The notes beneath the pieces were generated by a model. It worked only from the letters and a program-made list of their open reading frames with translations, was not told the DNA's origin and did no database searches. From Prasinococcaceae sp. CCMP 1430 (lineage: Eukaryota > Prasinodermophyta > Palmophyllophyceae > Prasinococcales > Prasinococcaceae), in NCBI GenBank assembly GCA_013416795.1, contig RQSC01001285.1, forward strand, positions 6,087 through 34,051: a stretch of 27,965 nt of DNA, given 5' to 3'. Position 1 is the first letter of the stretch; every line of letters starts with the position of its first letter. Positions 1 to 8,464 of this stretch are shown here, piece after piece. The translations under genes were made by a program, and so were the position numbers.

Positions 1-72
1 CGCGCGGGCGCGCGCTGACCGCCGCGCGGCGCGCCGACCCCGTCGCCCCCCCTCCCCCTCCGGCACCCGCAG

Positions 73-516
73 GTGCTTCTCTGGGTCTTCTGCCTCCTGT
101 CGTGCGCGAGCGCGGCCTCGGCGGCCACCGTCAACGCGCAGACGCAGTTCGAGTCCCAGACTGTGCGTGCGCGCCAAGACCGCGCGCGGCGTGGACCGCG
201 CGCCGAGCGAATGCGAGCCTTTTTTTTTTTTCCTCTGGGGCGAAATTCGAAAAATATTGCGCTGACCATCCCGCGCGCGCGCACGCCCATCCGCTCCCTC
301 CCGTGCAGATTGGCATCTTCAAGTCGACGGTCGGGACCACCCCGTTCGTGCTCGACTTCAAGCTTGACCACGCGGCCCTCGAGCTCGCTCGGAAGGTGCG
401 ATCGCGCGCGCGCGTGCCGGGTCCCCCCCCCACGCCCCTCCATCGCGCGCGCGCTACTGCCACCACCAGAAAAAAAAAGCGAAGCCCACTTTTGTGGTGC
501 AGCAGGCCGCAGCCGT

Positions 517-568
<52 letters not shown>

Positions 569-961
569 ACCCCTCCCCCCCGCCGCGCCCTCCGCGTCCC
601 TCCCACACCCACGCGCACGCCGCGCACCGCCGCCCTCTCCTTGGACCGCACTGGGCACCGCCACTTCGAATGCTGGCGCATGGAAGCATGGTCGCAACGC
701 GCGGATTGAGGCGCTGCGTGCACTGCCGGCGGGTTGCAGCTGACACCCCGCGCTGCCGCTGCGACCACGCGCGCACAGCTCGAGCAACCGCCTGTGAGTC
801 AGAGCGCCCAGCCCGAGGAAGTGCTCGCGGCTGTCTCTCCACAGCTCGCGTCCCTGAGTTTTCGCGGGGGCGGGTTTGCGTGTCTAAGAGAGACCGCTGC
901 CGCAGAGTCGGGGTCGTCTGTTAAGCCCAACGGTGCGCTGTTCGCGTCGCTGTCTCTCTAA
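73..961 (+). CDS. 3' end of an unrecognised gene (three exons visible, 5' part outside the window)
   Basis: I see three exons joined in phase 0: 73-162 (after a CAG acceptor at 70-72, donor GTGCGT at 163), 309-395 (acceptor ending GTGCAG, donor GTGCGA at 396) and 740-961 (acceptor GTTGCAG, stop TAA at 959-961). The first exon has no ATG, and a pyrimidine-rich intron end precedes it, so the gene starts upstream of the window. It encodes a hydrophobic, membrane-helix-like stretch (VLLWVFCLLSCASAASAA), then a section beginning IGIFKSTVGTTPFVLDFKL, then an Ala/Gln/Ser-rich tail ending FASLSL. I do not recognise the family. Intron 2 (396-739) holds a 50-nt C homopolymer. The first two exons are well supported by splice signals. 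The last rests on phase agreement and an open frame to a stop, so its boundary is less certain. The next gene starts only 98 nt downstream on the same strand. Confidence 0.5.
519..568 (+). repeat. poly(C) homopolymer, 50 nt, in an intron
   Basis: Fifty consecutive C residues lie inside the second visible intron of the partial gene. The G-rich complementary strand is the template for transcription, so the pre-mRNA would carry a C run. The surrounding 420-600 stretch is also C-rich. Length in such runs is error-prone in sequencing, so the true number may differ. Long proline or glycine reading frames across it are artefacts. Confidence 0.95.
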
Positions 962-1059
962 ACTGAGGGGGAGCTCGACGCGCAACACGCAGCAACCGGG
1001 GGCTTAATTTTCGACTAATCAACGACATAGCAAGCTACAACATCCACTCCACAGACAAC

Positions 1060-2190
1060 ATGGTGGCCGTCCAGGAGACGACCAGCAATGCCGCGGCGGC
1101 GCCCGCCGGCTCGCGCAGCGTGAAGCGCTCGGCGCGCCGCAAGGAGCGTGGCGTGACCCCTGTCGCGACCACGGCGACCCAGGCGACCGAGGCGGCCGTC
1201 GCGACCGCGCCGGCCCCCCGCCCGACGAACGATGTGCTGGCAGGTGGCCTCGCGCGCTCGGCCGCGCAGGCGACCATCCACCCGATCGACACTATCAAGG
1301 TGCGCATGCAGATGATGCTCAGCGGCCGCAAGGGTGGCCTCACCAAGTACGGCTACGAAGGCAAGGATCCGGCGGGCAAGGCCCCGGCTCCCAAGGCTCG
1401 CGCCACCAACCTCGGCAAGGCGGTGTCTACCACCGCCGTCAACATGGCGCGCGGCGTGACCTCGCTCTACCAGGGCGTCGGCAGCGCGGCCTTCGGCGCG
1501 GGCATTGCGCTGGGCACATACTTCTGGTTCTACAACGGCGCCAAGCGTGCGATGGAGGTCCACGTGCCCGAGGCGCCCTCGAGCATGGCCGCCTTCGTGG
1601 CTGGCGCCGTGGGCGCGCTCGGCAGCTCCTTCGTCAAAGTGCCCGCAGCGGTGTGCATCCGCAGCGTGCAGGCGGGCGTGTACCCGAACGGCATCGCCGC
1701 CTTCACACGCATCCTGAAGGTGACCGGCCCGCGCGGCCTCTACACTGGGTACCTGCCCACCGTGATCGAAGACGTGCCCGACATGGCGTTCAAATTCGCG
1801 GCGTATGAGGCGCTCGGCTCGGTGTACTGGCGCGTGGTGAACAAGCCCCGCGAGGAGGGCAACCGCATCGACGACCTGATCGTTGGTGGCATCGCCGGCT
1901 CGATCGCGGCGGCGGCCACGACGCCCGTGGACGTCATCAAAACGCGCATGATGTGCGACGCGGCCTCGCGCCCCACCGTCCTAAGTGCCGCGCGCGCGGT
2001 GGCTGCTGAGGGCAAGATGTCCGCGTGGTTCGCCGGCGTCGGCCCGCGCTCCATCTCCTCGGGCATCAACTCGGCGGTGTTCTTCTGCTTCCTCGAGACC
2101 CTGCGCAACTGGCAGGCGCGTAGGGAGGAGGCCCGCATCCGTGCCACAAGCGCATCGGGGGGCGTCGACACCCACGTGGCGACCGCCTGA
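1060..2190 (+). CDS. mitochondrial carrier family (SLC25) protein, SAM-carrier-like
   Basis: This is an intronless 376-residue member of the mitochondrial carrier family, whose members exchange small metabolites across the mitochondrial inner membrane or, in some plant members, plastid envelopes. The three-fold repeat is visible: PIDTIKVRMQ at about residues 75-84, a degenerate second signature at about 195-204 (VPAAVCIRSVQ, with the usual acidic and basic residues lost), and PVDVIKTRMM at 289-298. GLYTGYLP and IAGSIAAAATTP segments match the family's helix and loop pattern. The leader LAGGLARSAAQATIHPIDTIK and the PVDVIKTRMM end most resemble S-adenosylmethionine-carrier-like plant and protist proteins, but the substrate is an inference. 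The first 55 residues are Ala/Arg/Thr-rich, consistent with a targeting extension. An unusually long matrix loop (about 86-130) follows the first signature. The ATG at 1060 is the first in frame. Confidence 0.85.
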   Translation: MVAVQETTSNAAAAPAGSRSVKRSARRKERGVTPVATTATQATEAAVATAPAPRPTNDVLAGGLARSAAQATIHPIDTIKVRMQMMLSGRKGGLTKYGYEGKDPAGKAPAPKARATNLGKAVSTTAVNMARGVTSLYQGVGSAAFGAGIALGTYFWFYNGAKRAMEVHVPEAPSSMAAFVAGAVGALGSSFVKVPAAVCIRSVQAGVYPNGIAAFTRILKVTGPRGLYTGYLPTVIEDVPDMAFKFAAYEALGSVYWRVVNKPREEGNRIDDLIVGGIAGSIAAAATTPVDVIKTRMMCDAASRPTVLSAARAVAAEGKMSAWFAGVGPRSISSGINSAVFFCFLETLRNWQARREEARIRATSASGGVDTHVATA

Positions 2191-2552
2191 ATTCGCCCTC
2201 TCGCGAGCCCAAACTGAGAGCCATCGAAGCTGAGCGCGGACGCCACCGCCCGCGCGCGTACGAAGCCTCGTCCACCAACAGCTCATACGAAAAACCGACA
2301 AACAAACACACCAAAAACCGCCATCCGGCGTTGAGGTACAGTACCTGTCCCTCAGCGCGCGGGGGCACAGCAAGCGACCTGTTGGTGGCCTCCTTGACAT
2401 CCACTGTCACGTCTGTAGAGCAAAATGTTTAGTGTTCGGCGACTCCGGTGCCTCGTCCCGGTGATGTAACGAACAGCTTGAAATTTACACATTGAGGCAG
2501 ATCGTCACTCCGACATGCATCGCAAGGCGGCAGTCGCGACAGCAGTTGCTCT
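2191..2552. other. convergent intergenic region (carrier and LRR gene 3' ends)
   Basis: This 362-nt stretch holds the 3' untranslated regions of two converging genes and no supported gene. It contains the odd palindrome AGGTAC-A-GTACCT at 2334-2346, TGTAA on the plus strand at 2465-2469 and TGTAA on the minus strand at 2485-2489. TGTAA is the polyadenylation signal in green algae; its use here is only a possibility. Confidence 0.5.
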
Positions 2553-3548
2553 TCACCGCCGGTCCACGCCGTCGTCGAGGCCGTCGCGGGCTATGAGCGT
2601 GCCAGCGTCGATCTGCTTCTGCACACGCGCCATCCGCCTGGCCTCCATGGCCGCCCAACCGGTGATCTCTTCGAGTTCGTTCAGCCGCACCGGGTTGCCG
2701 TGGAGCGACAGCGTGTGCAGCTGCACGCACCCCTCGAGCACCGCAGGCGACACGCCAGCTGCGCCCACGCCGTTGTTGTCCAGTTTGAGCACCTTGAGCT
2801 GCACGCGCGAGCGCGCGCGCCGGAGGGGATAGGTGGGGGAACGGGAGGGGATGGGCGTCAGTTCGAGCACGTGCGAGGGGCAGTGGGCGCAGCGCGCAGA
2901 CTGGGCGCGTGCGCGCGCGGAGCTTCGCACGAGCCGTGGCACCCCTACCTTCTTGAGGTTGCCGAGGGAGTCAGGGGTGGCCGTGAGCAGATTGTCGGAC
3001 GCGTCGACCTCCTCAAGCGCCTCGCACGCGCCGAGCGACGCCGGCAGCTTGCGCAGCGTGTTCTTGGACACGTCGAGCTTCTGCAGCGCGAAACACGCGT
3101 CGAATGCGGGCAGGGAGACGAGGGCGTTGCGCGCCACGCGCAGCTCACGCAGTCGTGGCGTGCGCAGCGGCGGCAGAGAGGACAACCGGTTGCCGTCCAC
3201 CAACATGGCCTTGAGCTGCTGCAGCGCGCCGAACTCGTTCGGCAGCGCCTGCAGGAGGTTGTCGGAGAGCACCAGGCGCGTCAGAGACGGCAGCTTGGCC
3301 GCCGCCTCGACGGACGTGAGCTTGTTGCCACTCAGATCCAGCGTCTTTGCAGACTGCCCAATCGACGCTATCTCCTCGGGCGCGGCCCCCTTGAGCCCCT
3401 CGGCGCGCATGACGACCATGCCGGTCGCCTTCCACTTTGACACCCGCTGCTCGTGGTTGGGCGCCTTGTACCCGCTCCTGCCGAAGAGCGAGCTACCACC
3501 ACCACCCTTCCCCCCGCCCCCCACGCTCTTCGAGCTGATGCACCCCAT
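2553..3548 (-). CDS. leucine-rich-repeat protein, LRRC57-like, predicted N-myristoylated
   Basis: Two exons encode about 281 residues: 3548-2949 and 2798-2553. The 150-nt intron (donor GTAGGG, acceptor GTGCAG) is a multiple of three and leaves the frame open if unspliced. Splicing joins NLKK to LKVLKLDNN and restores a regular leucine-rich repeat, so I remove it. At least seven repeats of the LxxLxLxxNxLxxLP type run from about residue 60 to 255, followed by a helical cap (NELEEITGWAAMEARRMARVQKQ). The layout and cap resemble the small LRRC57 family, probably a membrane-associated scaffold. I chose the ATG at 3548 because MGCISSKS is a strong N-myristoylation plus Cys3-palmitoylation signal, as in Src-family kinases. 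A GTG five codons upstream is unlikely to start. The Gly-rich linker GGGGKGGGG follows the anchor. Its function is not established here. Confidence 0.85.
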   Translation of the reverse strand: MGCISSKSVGGGGKGGGGSSLFGRSGYKAPNHEQRVSKWKATGMVVMRAEGLKGAAPEEIASIGQSAKTLDLSGNKLTSVEAAAKLPSLTRLVLSDNLLQALPNEFGALQQLKAMLVDGNRLSSLPPLRTPRLRELRVARNALVSLPAFDACFALQKLDVSKNTLRKLPASLGACEALEEVDASDNLLTATPDSLGNLKKVGVPRLVRSSARARAQSARCAHCPSHVLELTPIPSRSPTYPLRRARSRVQLKVLKLDNNGVGAAGVSPAVLEGCVQLHTLSLHGNPVRLNELEEITGWAAMEARRMARVQKQIDAGTLIARDGLDDGVDRR

Positions 3549-3674
3549 ATCGCGCCTCCCCACGTCGTCGAGCAGCAGCGAGATTGGTCCGCTCGCGGCC
3601 GCGTTGGAGAGCGCAGTATGCGTCCAGCCAGTCCTTCTGGTACTCGGCGCGGCCGCTGCGCCGGTGCACGGCCT

Positions 3675-3926
3675 CTACGCGCGCTTCGGCTTGGCCCTCG
3701 GGCGCCGCTGCGCCTGCCCGGCTCGTTCCCGCTGCGCGGCCTGTTGCGGCGTCGGCTGCACGAGCCCCCTGAAGAGGCCGGCGAGCACGAACGCCGCCAC
3801 GACGCCCGCGGCGATCGGCGCCACGCCCCTGATCTCGTACCTCTGGCGCAGCGCGACGAAGCACACCGACGCGGCGAACACGGCCGCGTAGAACGCCGCG
3901 CGGCGCGCGGCGCGAGGGGGTGGCAT
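3675..3926 (-). CDS. small two-helix membrane protein, unrecognised
   Basis: This 83-residue frame begins at an ATG (MPPPRAARR) and contains two hydrophobic segments, FYAAVFAASVCFVAL (about 12-26) and GVAPIAAGVVAAFVLAGLF (about 34-52), split by a short basic turn (RQRYEIR). It ends in a Gln/Arg/Lys-rich tail. GC-rich third positions through the helices support coding. The tail is doubtful. A different frame covering 3560-3700 reads EYQKDWLDAYCALQRG with equally good codon bias, so the true C-terminus may lie there, by an indel or an unseen intron. The gene is immediately upstream of the LRR gene on the same strand, only 127 nt from its start. I do not recognise the family; a small organelle-membrane or assembly-factor protein is possible. 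Confidence 0.45.
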   Translation of the reverse strand: MPPPRAARRAAFYAAVFAASVCFVALRQRYEIRGVAPIAAGVVAAFVLAGLFRGLVQPTPQQAAQRERAGQAQRRPRAKPKRA

Positions 3927-3978
3927 TCGCGCCCGCGGCGCCTGGGGGCCGAGGGCGCCCGGGCCAAAGGCGCGCCCT

Positions 3979-4022
3979 CGCGCCCTTATGCCCTTATGCC
4001 CTCGCGCCCTTTTGCCCTTATG
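3979..4022 (+). repeat. degenerate tandem GCCCTTATG/GCCCTTTTG array
   Basis: CCCTTATG, CCCTTATG, CCCTCGCG, CCCTTTTG and CCCTTATG units follow one another with small interruptions in the flank of the small membrane protein gene. It is a minor local microsatellite with no sign of coding. Confidence 0.7.
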
Positions 4023-4598
4023 CCCGCGCGCCCTCTCGCGCCCCGCAGGCGGTGCGAGTGCCTCCCCCGCCCTCCCTCCCGCCACTCCTGGGCCTGCTCC
4101 CCGCAACCAAGCAGGCCTCCTCCGCCTCCGCCCCAACCCTCGCGCCTGCCAGCCCGCCCCTTCCCCCCCTCCTCCCCCTCCCGTCCCTCGCTCGCCACAG
4201 CTCGAGCGACAGGGCGCTCGTGGCGCGGAGTGGCATGCGTGCGCCCCCACAACCAACCAAGCGGGGCGCACATCAGTCAGAGCACTCTCTGCCCCACTCC
4301 ACCCGCTCCCGCTCCGCCCAACCGAACCCAGCGGGGGATGAGAGCAGGGGCGCTGGGCGGCGCGCCGCGGCCCCGCCGGACACCAGCGCGGACTGGAGGA
4401 ATCATCCGGAATCTCGCTCGAGCTCGGCCGCGCGGCACACGCCTGCTGCTGCTGCTGCCGCGGCCAGCGCTTGCGCGCCGGGGCGGGCGTAGGAGCGCGA
4501 CCCCGGTTTCTCTGGGGATTGATCACGGTGTGATGAAGGGAGATACCGGGTCTGCCGCGAGGTGCGCACCGGGGAAGACTGCGGACGGACCGGGGATT

Positions 4599-4628
4599 GA
4601 TTTGATGATGGCGGATTTGATGATGGCG
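4599..4628 (+). repeat. perfect tandem duplication of a 15-nt unit
   Basis: GATTTGATGATGGCG occurs twice back to back at 4599-4613 and 4614-4628. It lies about 245 nt downstream of the HMA stop codon. The two copies are identical, which suggests a recent slippage event. Confidence 0.9.
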
Positions 4629-4871
4629 CCGCAAAGCCCGCGGCGGGCGCCAGGCGGCGGCGCGGGCGCGCGGTGCGTGGCGTGCTGCGGCGAGAGGGGG
4701 GGGACCCGGGGCGGGGGGCGGTGAAGGGAGGGCGATCTGCCGAGTAGTTATGGGGGGAGGGGTCTGGCGGCCAAATGCCTCGCGGGCGTGCCACGCCGCA
4801 CGCCGCCGCGATCGCGCGCCGCCGGCACCGGCGTAGCGCGGCGAAGCGTGGGCGCAGGCGCGCGGGCGCGC

Positions 4872-5117
4872 TCACTTGGACCACCATTCGGTCTTCTTGC
4901 CGGTCTTGGCGACGGCGTCGAAGACCGCCTGCGGCTGGGCGCTCCCGCGCGCGGTCACCTTTTGCGTGTCCAGGTCCACCTTGTACTCGTCCACGCCCTC
5001 GTGCTTGCTGAGCACGCGCTCGACCGCGCCCGTGCAGCCGTTGCACATCATCGCCACCTTGAGCTCGGTGACGTGCTTGCCGTCGGCGCCCGCCGCCGTG
5101 CTCTGCTCTGCGCCCAT
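4872..5117 (-). CDS. ATX1-like copper-binding HMA domain protein
   Basis: This single-exon frame encodes 81 residues, the size of cytosolic copper metallochaperones of the ATX1/ATOX1 family, which pass Cu(I) to P-type ATPases. The metal site is MMCNGC at residues 23-28 (MxCxxC, with Cys25 and Cys28 as ligands). The expected beta-alpha-beta-beta-alpha-beta pattern follows: VTELKVAMMC, AVERVLSKHEGV, EYKVDLDTQKVTARG, AVFDAVAKTGKKTEWWSK. The stop TGA is at 4874-4872. The ATG at 5117 gives MGAEQSTA, which fits an N-myristoylation site (Gly2, Ser6); membrane tethering would be unusual for an ATX1-type chaperone and is inferred. A divergent promoter of about 230 nt separates it from the SF-assemblin-like gene. 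An alternative is a plant-type HIPP or heavy-metal protein, but there is no isoprenylation CaaX end. Confidence 0.88.
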   Translation of the reverse strand: MGAEQSTAAGADGKHVTELKVAMMCNGCTGAVERVLSKHEGVDEYKVDLDTQKVTARGSAQPQAVFDAVAKTGKKTEWWSK

Positions 5118-5346
5118 CGCGCCCGCCGTGCCCACGTCGCGCGCGCGCCGTGTGCCGCCGCGCGTCGCACCGCGGAGCACAGCACTCTGCCCACAGCCCC
5201 GGATGTGAGGGTGGGAAAGAGAAAGAAGCGACGGAGGAGTGCTGCACACGAACAGAGGGCCGACTTTTCGAACGCGCCGGCGCCGCTCCACCAGAGCGCG
5301 CCCTGTGCACGCAGCCGCGGGGGCTGGGTCGGACCTGCGCGTCCCG

Positions 5347-6423
5347 ATGGAGGAGGGGGACGCCCCCGCGGGAGGCGCCCCCGCAGCGGCAGGCGTCGGC
5401 GCCGGCGCCGAGGGCGCGCCACCGGACCTCAGCGCGGCCCTCGAGCACGCACGCGCGGCGCGCGGCTGCGACGCCGCCAGGCATGCGGCGCTCGAGGCGA
5501 GGGTGGGGGCGCTCGAGCGCGAGCTGCGCGATGAGAGGAAGGAAAGGGAGGCGGCGGAGCGCAGGAGGGTCGAGGAAACTGCCACGCTGCGAGGTAAGGG
5601 CGCGGGCCGCCGCCTCGACTGACTGGTGCGCAAGGCTCGGACGCGTGTGAGGACATGCGCGCAGCACTGCTGACACACCTGTTTGTCGTGTGCTCTGAAA
5701 CGCCCTGTGGCATGCCACGCCACAGCCGAAGCTCGTGCCTCGCGCGAGCAGCTTACCGCCGCGCTGGATGCCATCAGGGCACGCGACGCCGCGCGCGGCC
5801 CTGCCACGAGGCGAGCGGCCGACGAGGCGGCTGCTGCGCTCCGCGATGAGCGCGACGCGCGGCACGGAGAGATGCGAGCGCTCGCAGCGACAGTGTCAGC
5901 TCGGCTGGACGAGCTACAGGCCTCTATCGACGACGAACGCATAGCTCGACTGGAGCGGGAAGGAAAGCTGCTCGACAAGGTGGGAAGGGACATGCTTCGA
6001 CTGCACGAGCGCGTGGATGGTGCCGACGCCCAGCGAAAAACAGCCGTCGCCGAGCTCACACGCGTGTGCGCCGACGCTTCGGCGACGGCGAGGGGTGCCA
6101 TGAGCAGTGCGGTGAGTTGCGCTCCTGACACAGACGCTGCAAAGCCCTCCGTCGAAGAGGCGCGAGCAGCGAAACAGGCAGAGCAGGAGCGAATGCGCTT
6201 CTCGGCGGTCGTGCTTGAGGAGATCGCAGCTCTCAAGCGCGCCGTGGAAACAGAGGCCGAGAGGCGCGTCGCAGAGGATGCTTCGATTGTCGCCGTAGTC
6301 AATGAATACGGGCGAGCTCTGCGCGATGGTCTGAACATCGTGACTGCGTCGGCGGGCGGCACGATCGCAAGTGCGGCTAGCGGAGGAGAGCCGGCAAGTG
6401 GAGCGGGCGAGTCGAGCTCTTAA
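5347..6423 (+). CDS. SF-assemblin / beta-giardin family coiled-coil protein
   Basis: Two exons, 5347-5593 and 5726-6423, join in phase 1 (donor GTAAGG, acceptor GCCACAG) to give about 314 residues, near the usual size of the family. SF-assemblins polymerise into the striated fibres of flagellar basal-body roots. After an Ala/Gly/Pro-rich head, almost the whole protein is Ala/Arg/Glu-rich coiled coil (ELRDERKEREAAERRR, SIDDERIARLEREGKLLDKV, RFSAVVLEEIAALKR). The C-terminus, ERRVAEDASIVAVVNEYGRALRDGLNIV, matches the characteristic family ending of an acidic VAEDxxIV block followed by a Y-x-x-ALxxGLxIV segment. The family call is from remembered motif pattern. The split N-terminal exon is supported by phase agreement. 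If right, it implies a flagellate or a relict flagellar apparatus. The gene converges on the C2-like gene 294 nt away. Confidence 0.75.
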
Positions 6424-6717
6424 GCGCCGCCAACGCTGCCACCCCAGCCGACCATTGTCGGCAGCCCTCTTAGGCCCATCCTCGAGAGCCGATGAACACT
6501 AATAAGAACGCCACATGAGCATGCAGTGTGTCCACTCGTAATCATTCCACGGTCGGTTACGTGTGCCCGAGTGTCAGCGGAGAGTTGGCTGAGATTCTGC
6601 GCTTCGAGTGACAGGCACGGCCGGTGCCTCGCGCGTGGGTCTTGCGTGTTGCTCTGCCCTCGGCGCGCCGGGCGATCGCCGGGGGCGTAGCGCAGCCTCC
6701 ACCCGGACGCGCCGATC

Positions 6718-7754
6718 TTACCGCCGCCCTACAACAATAGCAGCGACGACGACCGCGCCCATGCCCAAGAGGAGCTTGCCTATCTTGCCGCCCGACCGCT
6801 TGGACGGCCCCGCTGTACCGTCCGTCACGCCCGTCGAGGCCGAGCTCGTCGCCGCGCCCGCGTTGGTCGTGGCGCTGCGTTTGGACCTGAAGGTGATCAT
6901 TAGCTGGATCCTCCCCCACACCTGCGGTGGGCTGCCGCCGGTGCCAGGGCTGAAAAGCTTGAACCACTGTCTCGCCAAGACACGATTCGCGCGCACGAGC
7001 GCGCGGCCAGCGTCGGGTCAGCTGCCTGCGGGCGACAGGGCTCGCTCGCGTGCGTGCGAGAGCTCACGCGCTCGGCCGTTCGCGACCAGCGCGTGCACGC
7101 GCACACAAATCGGTGTGCACGGTGGCAGCGCCAAGTGGCGCACCTTGTTGCACGAGCCAGCCTCGATGATGTCATGCACGAAAATCCCACCCCCCGCGAT
7201 GTTAGTGACGCGGCCCTGCCCCTTCGACGTCACGAGTTTGATTTGCAGCTCGGTGTTCTCCGGGAGCACATCCAGCCTCAGGTTCTGCGCGAGCACGACG
7301 CCGCTTTTGGTGCAGGTCCGCGCTTCCGTCGCGCGCCGCAGCACGGGAATGCCGACGCCCACCAGTTCGAGCTTCAGGAAGGCATCCTTGCCGGCCAGGG
7401 CGAATGGCTCCTTGTCGACACGCGCCTCTTGCACTGCAAGGCGCGAGCCCACAAAAGGAGGCCGCCAGCGCCAACGACCACGCACGAGAGGACGCCAAGA
7501 GCGCGCAGGCGGAGGCGGCCACGCCATGCGCACCAGCGTCAGCACGCAGCACGCGCACAGGAGGGCAGATTGCGGGCGGAGGGGATGCCGGTTGGCTGGC
7601 GGGTGCGCGCAAGAGGTGGGATGAACCAATGGCAGGTTGGTCGGCGCGCGGGCCAGGGCGCGGGCATGTGCGCCGCGTCGCGCCGGGCGCGCGCGCGCGC
7701 ACGCGCACCCTCCACCAGGAGCTTGCCAAGGGCCTTGTCTTTAGAGCTCCCCAT
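6718..7754 (-). CDS. C2-like domain protein with N-terminal Met-Gly and C-terminal membrane anchor
   Basis: I assemble three exons: 7754-7709, 7433-7144 and 6966-6718 (introns 275 and 177 nt, donors GTGCGC, acceptors TTGCAG and GACAG), phases 1 and 0, giving about 194 residues. Splicing creates LLVEVQEARVDKE, a typical first C2 strand, and SCNK-WFKLFSP, a typical late C2 strand, so the joins make structural sense. The core has DAFLKLELVGVGIP, LRLDVLPENTELQIKL and WGRIQLMITF, consistent with a single divergent C2 sandwich. Acidic calcium-binding loop residues are not obvious. The end, KLLLGMGAVVVAAIVVGRR, is a short tail-anchor-like helix. The start MGSSKDKALGK is Src-like and may be N-myristoylated. 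The combination suggests a peripheral membrane or membrane-contact protein; no specific function can be named. The short first exon is the least certain part. Confidence 0.72.
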
Positions 7755-8464
7755 TGCTCCCTCACCGCGCCGCGCTTCTCGCCGCGCCTGTGGCGACCAC
7801 CCGCACACCCCCACACCAGTGCGCGCGCGTGCGCGCACCGGAGCCCTCAGGGCCGCGTCCACCACCGCATCGCGCTCATTGAGCTCAATGAGCACAGAGG
7901 GCGTCCTTTTTGTTGGACTGTGCTACATTGCCAGGTGCAAGCTCCAACGCAGCTAGGGGCATTTTCTTCCCCACAGGGGTTGGCTGCGACTCTTTCCGCC
8001 GAACCCGGAATTCGTCCTCAAACTGCCGGCTGGAGTGCCAGTCATCGTCATTGCCGCACGCGAAGGGGGGAGAGGGAAAAGAACGGCGCGCCCGTTCCGC
8101 TCCGCTTGCGTTTTGATGGCGGGACGCGCCGCGCCGATCGTGGCCGCGGGGGTGAAAGGGCGGTGCCCCGCCCGCGGGGGTGGGTGGGTGGGGCAGTGCG
8201 CTGGCTGCGCTGCGCCGCGGGCTGCGGCCCCGCGGACGCCCGACTGTCGCGAGGCGCGCCCTACGCGCGCGCTTGTTCGCGCCCGCCTGGGCTCGGGCGC
8301 CCGTGCCGTGGGGTACACGTACAGGGAAAGGCTTAATGCTCCGCGCGCGCCGCGGAGCGCGCGCACGGCGCAGGTGTCTATGTCGAACAAAAAATCGCGC
8401 GTGCCTCGAGCGCGCCGGCGTCCCTCTGCCGCTGCAGCCTGCCGAGGCACGCGCGCTGAGACGC
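7755..8464. other. 710-nt region between NDUFS7 3' end and C2-gene start
   Basis: This holds the 3' flank of the NDUFS7 gene and the promoter of the C2-like gene, both on the minus strand. It is GC-rich. The only marked structure is the perfect 20-nt palindrome at 7874-7893, 120 nt upstream of the C2 start codon. Open frames here have no domain pattern and I call no gene. Confidence 0.5.
7874..7893. promoter_or_regulatory. perfect 20-nt palindrome upstream of the C2-like gene
   Basis: GCTCATTGAGCTCAATGAGC equals its own reverse complement without a mismatch or spacer. It is centred about 130 nt upstream of the C2-like start codon. A dimeric transcription-factor site is the natural guess but is not shown. 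Confidence 0.6.

Larger units (their letters stand above)
3927..4871. other. 945-nt region between the HMA and small membrane protein genes
   Basis: This holds the 3' flank of the HMA gene and the presumed promoter of the small membrane protein, both on the minus strand. It is C-rich on the plus strand, with long pyrimidine stretches. It contains a degenerate GCCCTTATG-type tandem array (about 3979-4022) and a perfect 15-nt tandem duplication (4599-4628). Open frames crossing it in several phases have Arg/Pro/Ala-rich, repeat-derived products and no recognisable domain, so I call none of them. Confidence 0.5.

Noticed and set aside
4402-5865. 487-codon minus-strand frame overlapping the HMA gene
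   Set aside because: It is the shadow of the HMA gene and its flanks in another phase. The product is Arg/Pro/Ala-rich without motifs, while the MxCxxC frame is clearly the real one.
5118-6362. Long minus-strand frame opposite the SF-assemblin-like gene
   Set aside because: Its Ser/Ala/Arg-rich product mirrors the heptad codons of the opposite strand. Only its last 81 codons, the HMA protein, are real.
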